Assembly (NCBI GenBank): GCA_003342895.1
Contig: PTFA01000314.1
Coordinates: 372,001 to 436,000 of the forward strand
Reading direction: 5' to 3'
Length of the DNA: 64,000 nucleotides
DNA from: Casuarius casuarius
Taxonomy: Eukaryota; Chordata; Aves; Casuariiformes; Casuariidae
Shown: piece after piece, positions 38,001-53,000 of the stretch
How the letters are laid out: every line of letters begins with the position of its first letter
Numbering within the stretch: position 1 is the stretch's first letter
The notes under the pieces: generated by a model
Told to the model about the DNA's origin: nothing
Databases searched by the model: none
Seen by the model: the letters and a program-made list of their open reading frames with translations, nothing else
Made by a program: the position numbers and the translations under genes

Positions 38001-41000
38001 ATACAAATGCATTTCCAAGTTGATGTAGATTGCACAAAGGGAGATGCAGGAAAATCCCCAGAAAAGGATTCATGCATTAATTTATTAAGCCTCATTAATA
38101 CTTTATGCAATGTTGTCTCTTCAAAACCTTAATTTTAAGTTGAAAAATATTTGGAGAACAGGCAGGAAAAATGCAGAAAGTATTTATAGATAAGACTTGT
38201 TTCATCCCTCATTAGGGTACTGTGTAACCCTGCTCTAATCTTTAGGTTACTTTAAAAGACTGGCTTTTTCTTTTTTTATTGTATTTGACAGTTATCTTTT
38301 TAACTATTGCCTTTCCCTTTTTCATTTAATATTGAGGCAGACACTGCTTACTGTTAGGTAACTGCTCTCTCTCACCAGTTCATAGGTGTCCTCTTAATCT
38401 GTGGCAAATCTAAGAGAATTTGAAGTAGTTTACTACAATTTAACTGAGGATTCATTTGACCTTGTCTCCTGTTGTGGTCCAAGTTGGTCATGTGGGAGGG
38501 ATAGGGTGGAACAGCAGGCATGCAGTGGATTGTTATCCCATATTAGCTTGTTTTTATTTTTATTTTCTTAATCCCTTCATTATTACTTTATGTACAACAC
38601 TAGATTTGCCTATTTTCAAAAACAAGTTAAGTGTTTTTTTATTTACCATTTTTATTTTTTATATTTTTTATTTTATATTTTATTTTTAACATTTGAATAT
38701 TCTTGACTAGGTTGCTCTCCTAAAGGGAGCTTTTAGTCCTTCCTATATAGACTAAAATATAGAATCTTCCTGTATTCATATATGGTATCTTAAAAAAATT
38801 GAAAATTCAACTTGTGTTATAGGTAAGTCTGAAAATATATGTCTGAGAAGTTCTGGAAATGTGTGTGTTTCTGCTGGCAAAAGTGCTGTTCTTCTGGACC
38901 TTGGAGATGGGATTTGGGAATCTGGAACAGGAGGGGCTATGGCTATTTATGCAGTCTCTCTGTTACTCTCCTGTTGCCTCAGCCAAGGCAATGCTTTTTC
39001 ACTGTTGCTAATGAGATCCCTCAGATTTGAGTAGGATTCTTAGTCTTTGTCATGGGGGTTTGTCTTCATAGTATCTTTGTTGCTTTTTGTGCTTAAGCCC
39101 CTAATGTCCATATCTTGGTGATTCACTAAGATATATAGAATGACATCTAATAGAAAGGTAGTGTGATGAATGTGTTAAAAAAAAAGTAGGGTGAAATACT
39201 GATGTATGTAAAAGAATACTCTTGGCGATACTCGATTTTCTTTCCCTGTCATAAAAACAATGTGGTATATATATCAGCTGGGTTATTTCAGCTGATATAG
39301 AACAACAGGGCAGAATATTGTGTGTTTTCTATTTTTGAGTTTTTTATTTCTTATTTAATGTGAATGCTTTCATTCTTTAAATTAGTAATGCCCTCCAACA
39401 CACCTAATGTTCGTCGGACAAAAAGGATACGGCTGAGACCTTTGGAATATTGGCGAGGGGAGCGCGTGAACTATACGATGAGGCCTTCAGGTATTAGTTC
39501 TATTTGCTTTGTCCTGATAGCATGGTAAGGGTTAGTTAGTGTGGGCGGACTTTATGCCATAGAAGCTTTGAGACACTTGCTCATTAATTTAAATTGTTTA
39601 TAGTCTCAAGGTACTATTTAGTCATCTTTCCATGTAGTCTTTTTCTTTCTCTTGCTACTCCTCTTTCAGGTAGAAACAGTATCAGCAGCGAATGTTAAGT
39701 ACACTTGTTTTAACTGTAGTGGGAAGAACAAAATAATTTCTCAGTATTAGTGTGTTTATTGTGTCAGAGATTCTGTATGGTGTAGGGAAAAGAGGCAACG
39801 TACTCAATTATTCATTGGAGCATTTTTCTTGGTGTGTGGATTGCTTTCTAGAGAAGATACTATGATATTTTATCCAGTCATAGTGCTAAATGCCCCAAGT
39901 GACAGAATACATCTTGCTCTCAGTTATTTTTTTTCTGACAATTCAGCCTAGTTTGGTCTTCTCTTAAATAATTAGTCTGCTTCAAAACAGCATTTCTTTG
40001 TGCCCCTAAGGTTGATTTTTTTTTTTCTTTTAAATTTTGATTCTCATGTCATGGTTTTCTGAAATATTCTTCATCTGAAATATGATCAGACTCTTTTCAA
40101 AAAGTGTCAAGTTGTATTGCATTCCAAAATACCTTTACTTGCTTTTGAAAAGTTTTTTGGATTTTTTCTGACTTTTTTTAAAACTGTCAGTTTCTGCATT
40201 GAGGAAACATATTCTGAACAAAAATGATTTAGGTTGTGCGAATCTGCATTCTTGTAGAATAATCATTATGTGTTAGTGAACTTTGCTTAACTTCCTTTTG
40301 TTTCAGGACTTGTGATCAGTGGAATAGTGTGTCCTGAAACAGAACCTCGCAGGAAGATTAAACGGAAGAAGCGCGGTCATAAGCAGAAAGGAGGTCAGAC
40401 AAGTATAAACACAGATTTCTGCTTTTTTTTTTTTTTTTAATGCCTAAGAAAAAACTATACTCAAATACACTATTGCTTTAAGATTTTTTCCTGTGACAGC
40501 TTGGTTCTCTCTCTAAGTGAAAACCTTACATGATGAAATTTGTTAATGTAATCTGATGTGAGAAACACACTGTTTTACTGTAGCTGTAGCAATGCTGTAC
40601 GATCTTCTTATAAAAACTTGAACTTCACAAGGCTGGAAAGGGGAGAGATAAAGGAGAGAACCAGAAGTACTGTGATGCCCTTAAAGCAGGGGTTAAAGAA
40701 AGTAAGCTGTACTTCTGTCCTTGATCAGCTCGTTGATTAATTATGTTAATGTGTTTAGTTTCATAATGTGCAGTTAAGGTGCAAAAACTTCCTGGCATTT
40801 CACTGATACCTGTAGTACCACATCTGAAAAGGTAGCATATGGTGTCAATAGATTTTTAAACTATTGTAGGTTAAATATAAACACATAACAAGGCAAGTGA
40901 AGCTTTAGGAACAAGGCACAAAATGGATAAAAATGAGTAATAAACCTGTTTCTAAACACCAGTGAACAGGAAGCTTTGCTAGAGAGTCTGTAAGGCCAGT

Positions 41001-44000
41001 ATATGATCAGCATGTAGACAGTACTCACAAGTACACGGACAGTACTCAGAAGATAGGGCCGTAGTCCAGACGATTCTTTTTTTCTGTGCTCTCTATGGAA
41101 GAGGTTTTGATGTTAGAACCTTTCTTTTTGGGGACTCACCAGCACTTTTGTTTGAGATTGAAACATTCGGATATAAAGTTGTAGAACAAATAGACAAAGT
41201 GATGCTAACAAATTGGAGAATATCATGTGGTCCTGACACAGTTCTAAAACAACTCAAACATGAAATAACTAACTTTTAACTGTTGTGTAACCTCTTGATT
41301 AAAATCATCCTGGTTCTTGTGTGCTGGTAGATGGCATTTTGCCATAGATCCTTGGGGAAAAAAAAAGCTCTAAGCGAGATCTGTAGATGTCTGTATCAAA
41401 TGAATTAGAAACTGTACTAAAGGCTAGAATTAGTGGACACTGGGGTCAGAAATGGTTTTGAGAAGGGAGGTAGTGCCTTGCGAAGTATTGGTGTTCTATG
41501 AGCGAGTCAGCGATGACATGAAAAGAGGGGTCTGGTTGATAAAACGAATTGAGACGTACAAGGGGTGTCTGATAGATTCTTGCATCAAAACTTTTTAGGA
41601 GGCTAAAGCGTGATGGGATAAGAGGCAAACTTCCTTCAAGGATAAAAGATTGGTTAAAAGATAGAAAATGGAAGGTAGGAGTCAACAGTCAATTTGTACA
41701 ACAGAGGGATATGCAGATTCATGCTGCTGAACCATGTTCATTGATCATGCTCAGTGTAGTAAAAACTAGGGCTGTTAAGAATTTCAGAAGGACTTGAGTG
41801 TAGGTTTAGAAATGGTAGGTATGCTTCACTGTAGGTAATGCAAGGGAGGCAGGTGGGGGCAGAGGGAAGCAGTCCTACCTCACATTGGAAAAGATGGGCT
41901 CTGAGTTGATCATTGCCACTCAGGTATGAAGTTTAAGGTAATAATGGACAGTTTGGTATGGAAGTCAGCACAAGGCTTCATAGCCTAGATAACCTTTTTT
42001 AAAAAAATACTGAATGTTAAAAACCATTAGAGAAAGAATAAGAAAGAAGACAGTGAATGTAGTTACAAATTTGTGATGCTCTAGAGTATTGCATGTAAGT
42101 TTGCTTCCTTATCTCATAAAGTAGTAGGACCGAAGAAGGTACAGAGAAAACTTGTCAAAGATATGGAAGGACTTCTGTACAAGGAGTAGCTATGCAGGCA
42201 AAAGCTCCTCAGTCCTAAAAAGAGGTGATTGCAGGGGTGTGACTGAGACCTTTTAAGTGATGAGTGGCATGGAGAAGGGGAATATAAAACAATTTTATTT
42301 TTTTTTAAACACAAGAACTAGAAGGTGTCAAATGAAGCTTAATGGGAGCCAGGTTTTTCAAACACAGTAAAGTGGTTCTGACTATGTGCAGTTAAGCTTG
42401 TGAACTGCTTGCCACAGAGACAGTTGTGGATAAAAAAAGTTTATTTAGATGCGAAGGGAGAACTGGGTAAATTCATGGAATACTTACCTGTTGATAGCTC
42501 TTAAATAGTGTGAGCTGCGTGTCATTAGAGGTGAGGAGTATTCCAGGGAAGTGTCATTACTCCATTACACTATTTTGGGGGGTTGGGGAGGTACCTGCTT
42601 TTGGCTGTAGCTGGAGGCAGGATCCTGGTCTAAGTGAACCCTTGCTCTGAGCACAGCTGTTAAATTTTTATGCAAGTCATTTGCAGCCCATGTAAACTGG
42701 AGCTGGTATTGACTGTTCATACTGTATCTTACAAGAATTATTTGCTGCTTTAGATGCATTTAAACTGCCTCCAAAAGTGATGGATTTACTATTTAACAGA
42801 CATCCATCCTGAGAGATACTCTTTTGTTAGCATCCTTGAATTTTAAGTGAGGTGTATAAGGCCCACAAATAGAGCTGAGTAGAATTTCCTAAATTTTATT
42901 GATGCTACAAAAATTCTGTGGTTATATCTATAAAGTTGCCACTGTTCCTGTTTTTGCTCATAGAGAGATGGCTATGTTGGAACATAGCTGTTTCAAACAC
43001 AGTAACTTTCTTCTCGTCCCTGGTTGTCTTGATGCAAGAGTAGGTAAGCAATTATAAGCTTCTGCAAAGTGCTGTAGCTTGCGTTTGACATCCTTGTTCT
43101 GACTGCCCATAGAGAAATTTCCAGTGCTAAAGTTGTCTGCTTAAGAGACTCCTGTAAGAGAGTTCGGGGATATTTGCTCTGTCTTGAAAGTTCTCTAGTG
43201 TATCTTTTTTATTTGAAAAGTGTAAGTTTGACATCAACTGTTAGCCTATTGCCTTCTCTGGAAAAACTCTTTTCAATATAGAAATAGTTTTCTGATTTAG
43301 AACTTAAAGTGAGATTCCTTTAATGGTATCTCTCAAGAAAAGGAAAACTGAACGTGTTTGTTCTTCTGAACGTTTCATCTCTTTGATCTCCTGCAGCCTA
43401 TCAACAATATGTAGAAGGAAATTTGTCATTGTTCATCATGTATTTAATTTTCCTCTTCTATTTAAGAACAGCATCTGTTGCTGGAAAAGTTCTTCTCTTA
43501 AAACACACATGCTTTTGAGTAGATACTGTTGGTAGCATAGCAGAAATAGCTGGCATTGTTCAGGAAAATTCTTTAGGGTTCAGGTGTATCACATATAGAA
43601 GTAATTCCAACGAAAATTACGTTTTTCAAATAATTATTATGGATTATTTCCTTTTATTTGAACAAAGTGTACCTCAGTCTGTTTAGTCACTTAATAAATT
43701 TAAGTACTTATGTTTGAAATCTAAAATTCTGGAAAAATTGTGATGACATAATAAAAGTTTTTAAAATGTAGAATGATTATTTTGCTGGTCTTTTTTTCTC
43801 CTCAGGGGATGAGATAGCTGCAAATTTGGATCAGACCCTAGCTGATACTTCTAAGCCAACTGTTGTGCTGGACCCAATAGCAAATAAGGAAGTTCTTCTA
43901 GGTAAGTTGAGGGGGTTTGACAAGGACCTTTCTGAATTATGTAGTAAGTATATAGAACAGAGTCTTCCTTTGGACTGATCTAGAAAAAAGATTGTTCTTG

Positions 44001-47000
44001 CTTCCTTAAGCATTGAAAAAACTGAGCTATTGAAATATTAATTGTTTTTCTGGAGAAAAAGCCTGAGGGAGAGCAAAAGGGGGACAGGGGAGTGCGATGT
44101 CCTGATTTTTCAGTTAATATTGAATCCAGCTCTTTGGAGTATTGCACTGATATCACGCATAGTGTATATAATTTTAAAAGTGGTTATTGAGCTGATGATA
44201 AAACTGTGCGTTGGCTTTAATGTTCATCTCCTGGATTTTTTTTTTTTTTTTTTTGTAGAGTGTATTAACACTGGAAACAGACATTCCTGCTTCTTTAAAG
44301 ATGAATCAGTAGAAATATATAAAAATCTGAATACCTCTGATTTTGCAACTGGCAAATTGGTCTTGAAACCATTTAAAGAAAAGGGACACCAGTTTGTTCA
44401 CATGGATACAATAGTAAGTATGCTTTTTTTCCTATTTATTTTTATATAGTGGACTGTATGTATACAGAAAATCTTTAACACTTTGAAGAATACTTAGAAT
44501 GGTTAAAAGTAGCATATGAAGTTGACATGTTTGTTTTTCATTTTTTCTGTATTAAAATGCAAATAAATACAGAAAATGTTAAAGAATCATTTGAATTGTG
44601 AAATCAAACAAATTAAAAAAAAATGCTAATATTAGCTCAGGTATTTTGCATGCACATTGCCTTGCTTTGTTTGACATTAAACCTGTATCTCTGTACACTC
44701 TTGCTGTTTGGAACTTGCAGGCAAAATAGAAGTATAAAGAAAAGGGGGGGGGGGGGGGGGGGGGGAAAAAACCTTTCCCCTGCTTTTGAGTTTCACAACT
44801 TATTTTTCAACAGGGGTGGGGAAAAGGAGTTGCAACTCTGCTTATTATGTTAGTTTATTTGTTTTTTTACCTTCATTTACAACTGCTTTTGGAAAACAAA
44901 GAGCTTATTTTCATGGGTAGTTTTCTTAAAAGTTTGCAAAAGGATCATTGCTAATCTTAGAACCCTTTGGCTTATATTAAGGCTTTCCATGTTATCCAAG
45001 GCAAAATTGTTCTTACCTTGCATAAGACGTCATATTATCTGACCACAGGGGACTTTTTCTATGTTCCAGCAGGTAAGCACGTGTGTTTAAAACCACTTTG
45101 TTGGAAACAGACTAGACTGAATTAGCATGCTAGGAATTAAAGCTGAGCTGAATGATGGTTAAAAAGAATTTTGAGTAGGGAATGGGAAAGAATAGGGTTA
45201 TGAAGAGGGGAATGTGACCCAACACTGGACATTGGTTGATGACCTAACCTTTGAAGGTAGTTGTGCAAACATTGCATGTTCTGGTGGGTTGGCTTCAAAA
45301 TTTTTGATTACATAATCAAATTATGAGTCACATTCTCTTTGATATTCTGTTTCTGTCCCAGACTATAATGTTTGAAGCTTCACAGACAGCTTAATATAGT
45401 AGTAATTAATATGACTATTTTGGTCTTCATCTTTTTGCTAATTTTCTACATAAAATTATGAAAATCCAATTAGTTCAATACCTGTCACACTCTGTGCTGA
45501 TCTGTAGAAGGTGTAGACTGTGTTGAAAGGGCTGTGATTTCATACTCATTGAGAATTGTTAGATACCTCTGATTTTGCCCTTTTGAAATGAAAGTGGAAT
45601 GAATTCCATATGAGAAGCTGTCCTTCAGTGGGTAGAACTGAAATCAGGAGAGTTCGAAGTAGTTCTGAAGGAGACTGTAGATGTAGGTTTTCTTCCTTGT
45701 TATCACTGCAAAATGCAGTGACTTGGGTCTAAGGGTGGTGTCCTAGATTAAGGGCTCCTCTTCCCTATCTGTTAAAATATATGGAATAATGACGAATACT
45801 CTTAGTCATAAACTTCAAAAATTGTTAACGGCTTCTAAACAAAACTTTTTCTGCTTTTCTTTGTAGGAAATGGATATAACATACGTAATATTCTGAATGA
45901 AAAAAGCATTCTTCTCTTCACACAACTGAAAAGAGATAGGTAAAGAACTTTGAAAAGCATTTTAACAAAATTTTATATGCAAGCTTTTGTATAATAGAGC
46001 TTTTTGGGTTTCTTTTTACATAAAAAGAGATTGTCCAGCTTAACATTACAAACTAAAACAGAGCAGGTGCAATCAATATAAAGAGTTAAAAACCAACTCA
46101 GAAATTTACTGAAATTACATAATAAGGGGGTTTACTCTGAGTCTGATACTGTTGTTTTGTCATCCAAAGATAGAAAGATATACTTACAGAATTCTCAAGT
46201 AAAAGACATTGTTCCAAACTGTATTTATATGCCTAATAACCCAAAAGATGCTTAGCATTTGAATAAGTTTTGACATCTTCAGATAATATCTGCTAGATTT
46301 AAAGTTTGTCTAGTACAAACCTCTCAGAATAATCTCTATTTAAATGTAGGAACATGCTGCTTGCACTTCAATAATTGTTGGTCATGGAGATGGGCTCCTG
46401 GAATGCTTGTGTGCTCGTTCCAGCATTCTTCCAATATGTTAATGACAAGCTTCTTCCTTGTGTAGCAGCTGGGTAATTAGTGTCTAAAATTCATGTTGTA
46501 AAATAGGAGCTCTTGTGTACGGGCTTTTCAGTTGTATATTCTATATGAAAGCTACGGTGTGATTGCATGATTAGCTCTGAACACTGTGGATAGCTTTATT
46601 TTGTCTGGGCAATAAGTCATTGCCAAATGTATTACTTTAATATCTCCTTCTGTTTTGATTGATGTCTTCATGGGTAATAATAAAGACCTCTGGGAAAATC
46701 ATGCTTGTTCTGTATATTCCAAAAACCAAGTGTAGACAGCAGGTGACGTATATAGCATTTGCTTCCCAAGCTATTCAAGGTTCCTTATGGCTGAAGATAA
46801 GGATAAACTACAGCTATTACGATAGGGTCCTTTCTGTGAATGGTCACTGCTATTCCAGAAAAGGAGGAGATGATGGGGGGAACGGAACTGGAACTGAAAA
46901 TTGTTTAAGGACTGAGTACTTGAGGACTGAGTATTTACTCTGTAAGCAGTCTTGGCCAAGATCTTTATGCCACATCTAGGGTATGCATTAAAGTAAGAAA

Positions 47001-50000
47001 GAGGAATTGGCTTTTAGTGCTTCCCTTAAGAAGCTGTCAGCTGCCAAATAACTTCATGGGTGTGTGAAAGTGCCTGGACACAGAGATTACCGTTTCTCTG
47101 AGAGAGATTAATTAGATTAGGGAAGTTGAAATAATATACATACATATATATATATATATGTATTTTTAACATTCTCTTTCAAGCAGTCTTTCCTATAATC
47201 AGTGCATGTATAGGCTGACCTTGGAAATACTTGGTCAGTAGAAGTCATATGGTTTGTGTGTATTTATGGCTAAGTCATGCTGAACTCTGAGAAGGCGAAA
47301 CAAAGGAATATGCCAGACACCATTCAGTTCATCCTCTGCCTTGATACAAACTATTTACTGTCAAGGCTCAGACTGCAGGGAAAGACTTTTGTTTTTTCTC
47401 CAACCTCTGATTTTGTAGGCAGTTTAACATGAGATTTTTTAAAAAGTCATTGAGTTGCAGCTGATAATAATTTGATGTTGGCAGCTTTTCTGAATTTTGG
47501 ACTTGGGTTGGTCTCTTCAAGGTCATCTAGATTCAAATATTGTCCCTTCTGTGTTGGAGCCATATTAGCTACCAGATGGGCACACATGCTGTCTCTACTG
47601 CTTGAGGGAATCCCACCCAGTAAAATGCTCAGTTTGTAAGTCTTTCCGCTCCTCAGGCCTGCAGAGATCCGGAAATTTGCCACTTGGAAAACAGTACAGG
47701 GCTAGCATTAGACCAAAGATCATCTATTCGTCTCCCACATGTCTCCCAGCAGTCAGGGCACAGATGTGATCTCTGAGCCCAGCAGCTCATTGGCTTCAGC
47801 TGAAAGTTAGAATAAAACCACTTTTCAGATGTGTCTTTAACACATCTGAAAAGGAGGACTTCAGAGAGAAGATAGGCTACAGGTTCTCTTCTGTATTGCC
47901 TGTCTACTGAGATTGTGTCTCTGACAGAGCTCATGTGCACTGAAATGCTGATGACTTGCTGCTGAGATAGTATTCCAGGTACTCCTACCTTCAGCACCCC
48001 AGAATACTACTTAAATAACAAGACCTATTTTCATCAACCCTTCCTTCTACAGTGCTGAAACTGGTGACAAAAAGGCTGGTCTAATATGCTGGCGCCATAG
48101 AATATCCTCATGCAGCAAGTGTGTTTCACAGTGTGGGTATGAACATGCTAAACTACTTCCTCATCCCTGTCTAGAGATGAGTGGGGATGGTGCTAAACTC
48201 TGTTAAGTTTGTGGGCTCCTTATGTCAAAACAGGTTCCTGAAAATTTGTGTTGACCTTTTATTTTTAGCTAGAGTCTTGCTGTTTAGAGAATATTAAGAT
48301 ATGTATCTTGGCAATGCCATATAATAGCCAAAACTGCTGCTACCTGAAGCATTGCTTGCATTCCACAAATGGCCTTTTTGCTGGTGCTTTATCCCACTAT
48401 GAGGGAAGCTTCACCACAGCCTTGCAAAGGAACGTACCCTTTGCTATTCATTCACTTTGCAAGGGTGGAGAGCAGGATGACTTGTGAAGAGTTTGAACAA
48501 TATGGGTTACAGAGTTTACAGTTCTGAAGGAAAGTGTGGATGTATGTTGTTATGGAAGTCCAGGCAGCCTGCCACTTTCCATCAACACGTTGCACACTGG
48601 TAGGTTCAGCTGATAGGTCATATATGCCTTTGCTGTATCAGGCACCAATCTCTCTTTCCCGACTGCACTATATTGTAACTTGGCAGCAAGCTCCTGAGTG
48701 GATTCTCTTTGGGTCACGAGTAAATAATGAAAAAATCCATCCTTCAGAATGTTTTCTTAAAGAAAAGTAAATGTGCACAGAGTTGTTCCTGACACAGACT
48801 GGGAAGTGCCAGATGTTGAAGTGCAGGTCCAAGGTCAGAATCCCATGAATGTTTGGTCAGGCTTTCCTAATTCTGTGGTTGGGAATGTCAACAGAATACA
48901 GTGGGTTTTGTAAAGTAATTTTTTGGGCTGGATGGTTTTGTTGCTTCCTGGCTACTGAATTTCTTACAAGAAGTATCCTCTATAGTTGAGTTTGCAGAGA
49001 ACATTTCAGAGTTCAACTGCATCTTAGTGTTTGATTTTTGTCTCTTCAGTAGCAAAGTCATTTAAGCTGAGTATGCATGATATTGTATCTAGGATATTGC
49101 TTTTAGTTTGTAAAATATGAGGAAGTATACAGAGATATTCAGCTGGATACTTGCTTATTTAGTTTTTTTTCCCCTTTGCATTCCTCCTTGAACTTCTGGT
49201 AAAAAAAATGTTTGCATACCCTGTATTTTGCTGTGACAATTGAGCAAGAAGCATCTTTTTCTTCCACTTTGTTGTGAAAAAGGAGCTTGGTTTCTTAAAA
49301 TAGTCAAAGTGGCTCCAACATTTTGTAGTTTAGGAAAAATATTCCATTTTGGAAAGAAGGATGGGCAGAGTAGGAAAAAATTTAAATCTTGATTTTTGCC
49401 TAGTTTATCTATACGAACAATTTCGGTATTTACCATTAGATGGGACTCTAAGCACATCTATTTGTACTTAGGCTGGCACCTATACTTTAGTAAGGTTTGA
49501 CTTAAAAGAGAAGAAGCAGCATACATTACAGATGGAGATAAAAATTCGTTTGAATCTTGTTGCCAGTAAATGTAAATCATTTAACATTAGAACTAGGCAT
49601 TGTACCTTGCTAATTTCATTGTTACGTAGGTTGTACCAGTTGCATCCATTCACTTGAAACTGTTTTTTAAAATACTAGTACACAGTGTATAAGGAGTGGA
49701 ACTGAGCTAGATTGCTTACCCTTTGTTTGGGTTGCATTTGTTTTAGCTTGACACTTGTGCAAAANTCATTTCCCTGTCATTAGTCTGAATATAATGTGAG
49801 CAGGTGCAGGACAATTCACAGCTTCTGTTGTGGAGTTCTGTTTGTGAGTCTGAGTTTCGCTACTCCTAAGGGTGCTGAGTTCTACGATATGAAATGCAGC
49901 AAACAAGAATTGGTCATTAGTCAGAGGATGCTGCTATGTTTCATTTTTGCCTCTTTTTGTTACGGCTCCTGCTTCCTGTATTTTAGTGTATATCAGGCTA

Positions 50001-53000
50001 TTAGTAGTCATTAGACCTTTGACGGTCTAATTATTTCCTTTACCAAGTGGGATATTGTAAAGGAAGAAAAAAGTCTAATGGGTATTTCTCTAATATCTTA
50101 GAAATTAGCTTTCATAAATCCTTTTCTGTTCCTTGCCAAGATGTGATTCTTCTCCTTTGCATATTTTCTACTGTGTTGAGTAATCTAACTTCCACAGTCC
50201 ATTATGATGATTTTGCACAGAGATGTGGCAAAATTATTTCGACTTTGAAAAATGCTAAAATAATAGCCCATGAACATAATTTTGTGGCCCATAGCTTAAA
50301 TATATATTCTTAGGGTTTATATAATGTTATTTGCATGTCGTAAGCTTTTAAAACAGCTTTTAGGTTAGTTCATAGACTATGTCTTATATATTCAGCTCAG
50401 ATGACAAAACTTTTTGCTTATACTAGAATACAGAACATTACCTCTAAATGTAGTATAAATGTGAGCCAGGTTCATGCTAAGCTAGACCAAAATGAGTTAG
50501 CCAGTGTTACCTGCTGCCAGTTGAAGGAGCATATTGATTTACTTCATCTTAGGCACATCCATATTCTATTTGCCATATCTTTATCAGGCTCATTGAAGCA
50601 AATAAGAATTGGATTTGAATGGAGACTGATTTATCATGACTATAGATGGTGCTTTCAGGATTATGATCATGAAAGAGACATGCCAGGACAGTACATGTTC
50701 TGTTGCTGATGCAGTAAATATACTGTTCCTGGAGGATATCGCTGTTTTAGGATGTTGATTTGTCGCTTTCTGTGAACAGTAACTGAGAGATTTGAAAACA
50801 AAGGCCGAATCATATATTTGATCCACTCAGTGTTAGTATGTACTTGTGTTTTACAGTATGTGTTATGATAACAACTAGAGGCAAATTTTAAAGGAATTTT
50901 ACTGACAATGATTCACCTAAATGTAAAAGTCAGATTTTTAAAGGCTTTGGGTCCCTCCGAGAAAAACGACTTTGCTGGTTAGCAGGTTCTTTTGAATATG
51001 TAACTATCTGGAGCTTCATTTGGCTAGAAAGTTGTTCCTGTTTTACTAAACAAGGCTTTTGCCAGTTTAAAGCAGCAGAAGAATGATTGCAAAAGGGTCA
51101 GATCTGTGTGCACATACGTATTTATGCAACTTAGTAAACAGAAAATAGGAGAATATGATCTGAATTATTATAGAAAAATAAACAGTGTCAATAAAACGGT
51201 CTGGGACACACATACAATTCCTTCTGTTTTTCAAGTACATAACTGAATTAATTATCTGCAGATGATTTTAAATTAATGTTGGGGAAATGTAATAAACCTA
51301 AAGAGCTATATCCTCATTTTCATAACAGCTGAAAAGGCATTTCAGTGTGAAGAAACATTTCTTGTTTATATTTCTACTGATGTAGCCTCTGTTGTCTACT
51401 GTGTATTGTAATACAGGATTTATTTTAAGTGGTGATTGATTGCAGATAATACCTCTAACTGAACAGTATAGAATGTGCCTCTTTAATGGTATTGGCAGCT
51501 GTTGTAACCAAATAACTTAGTCCTTCCAAAATGGTACATTTCCTCTTCAGAATATTGTGTCACTTCATGATGTTTATGAATTTAGTCATGGCCAAACATT
51601 TCTCTGGTTACATGTGAAAACTTACTTTAGGATTTGGCAACAAAATTGATTCTTAATATTCAGTTCTAAGATCAGAACAAATATTTGATCATCAATGAAA
51701 ATAATTGGCTGGCCAACTGCTTATTGGGGAAAGAATATGTTAAAGGAATGCCTGCAGAACTATTCTGTATTCCTGAGTCCACCCACTGTTCCTGTTTTGC
51801 TGGATCTAAACTGTTGTGCCTGAGTAAAGGCTCACAAGAGGTTGTAAAACCACATTTGCTTTGCATTTGTTAAGCAGTCTTCTCATGTTTGGTACACAAC
51901 AGGGGCAATGAATGAAACATGAGGTTGAAGGAAGCAAACTGTTTACTTTTACAATCTGTATATTTAATTGAGATCCAAATCTAAAAGCTTTCAGTGAAAA
52001 ATATATTACTCTTCCAAATAAGATACTTAACTTCCCTTTGCAAATAAGATACTTAATTTCCCTTTGCAAATAAGATACTCAGCTTTCCCCCTTTGCAGCT
52101 CAGTAGGTAAGGACTTTTAAACTGCAAGATTGAAGAACAGCAGTGTTCATGATAATAACTGCTAGATAAGGATAGCAACTGGTAAGATAGCTGATTGGTA
52201 GGATAGCTGATAACACAAATTATATTATGCTATTTAGCTCATTCTGTTTCTCAGTTACAGGTGTTCGAAGTTGCTTTTTCCAGTCCTTTCAGTATCACTA
52301 GTTGAAATGAGAATTGATCAAGATTGCAGGTGTATGATAAAGTTGTTTGGGTGTCTTCTGGAATTGACATGCCATAAAAAGCAGTAGGAAACAAGCCGTA
52401 TCGTGTTAATGTAGTAAAGAACAATAGTACTTGTAGTGTCCCAGTGTCAAAAGATGTAGCAGACTAGGTTGTCTAGGTTGCGCATGGGCTTTCAATGAAG
52501 TTCAATAACTTCTCGACAAACTGAACATGACATTTGGATGGTGAGGGATACTTTTCCAGCATTAGTGCCATCAGAACACAGCTGTCTGTGCTGGTAATCC
52601 CTTTCTGGGAGATTAAAGTAATGCTATTATCACTTTCATTTAAGACCATCAAGTCATTTTATATTATCTAAAGTTGCAGGATTCAATTGCTGAATGTGAT
52701 CCGTTGAAAGAGAGGCCTGAACTTAATTAATTCTATCCTTTTTTATGTTAACATCATTTTTGTGATGTAGAACAGAGTGGGCAATTACAAGATATGCAAG
52801 TTAATTATGATTTTTTTTTCCAAACACAATTTGAACTTGAAATTTTATGGCTGACAGTGAGGGGGCTCCCTTAGGATACAGTAGCCCATACACTGAAGAA
52901 ACTAAGCACTTCTCTTATATCTCAGTAAGTGCCAAGTCAACTTGGAGGCTAATTAATGAAAACAAATTTATAATTAAGCCCAGGAAAGAGGACTAATTAA

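Noticed and set aside
44042..44449. 135-codon open frame read as a separate small protein
   Set aside because: It is CENPC exon 16 extended into both introns; the real exon is 44259-44413.
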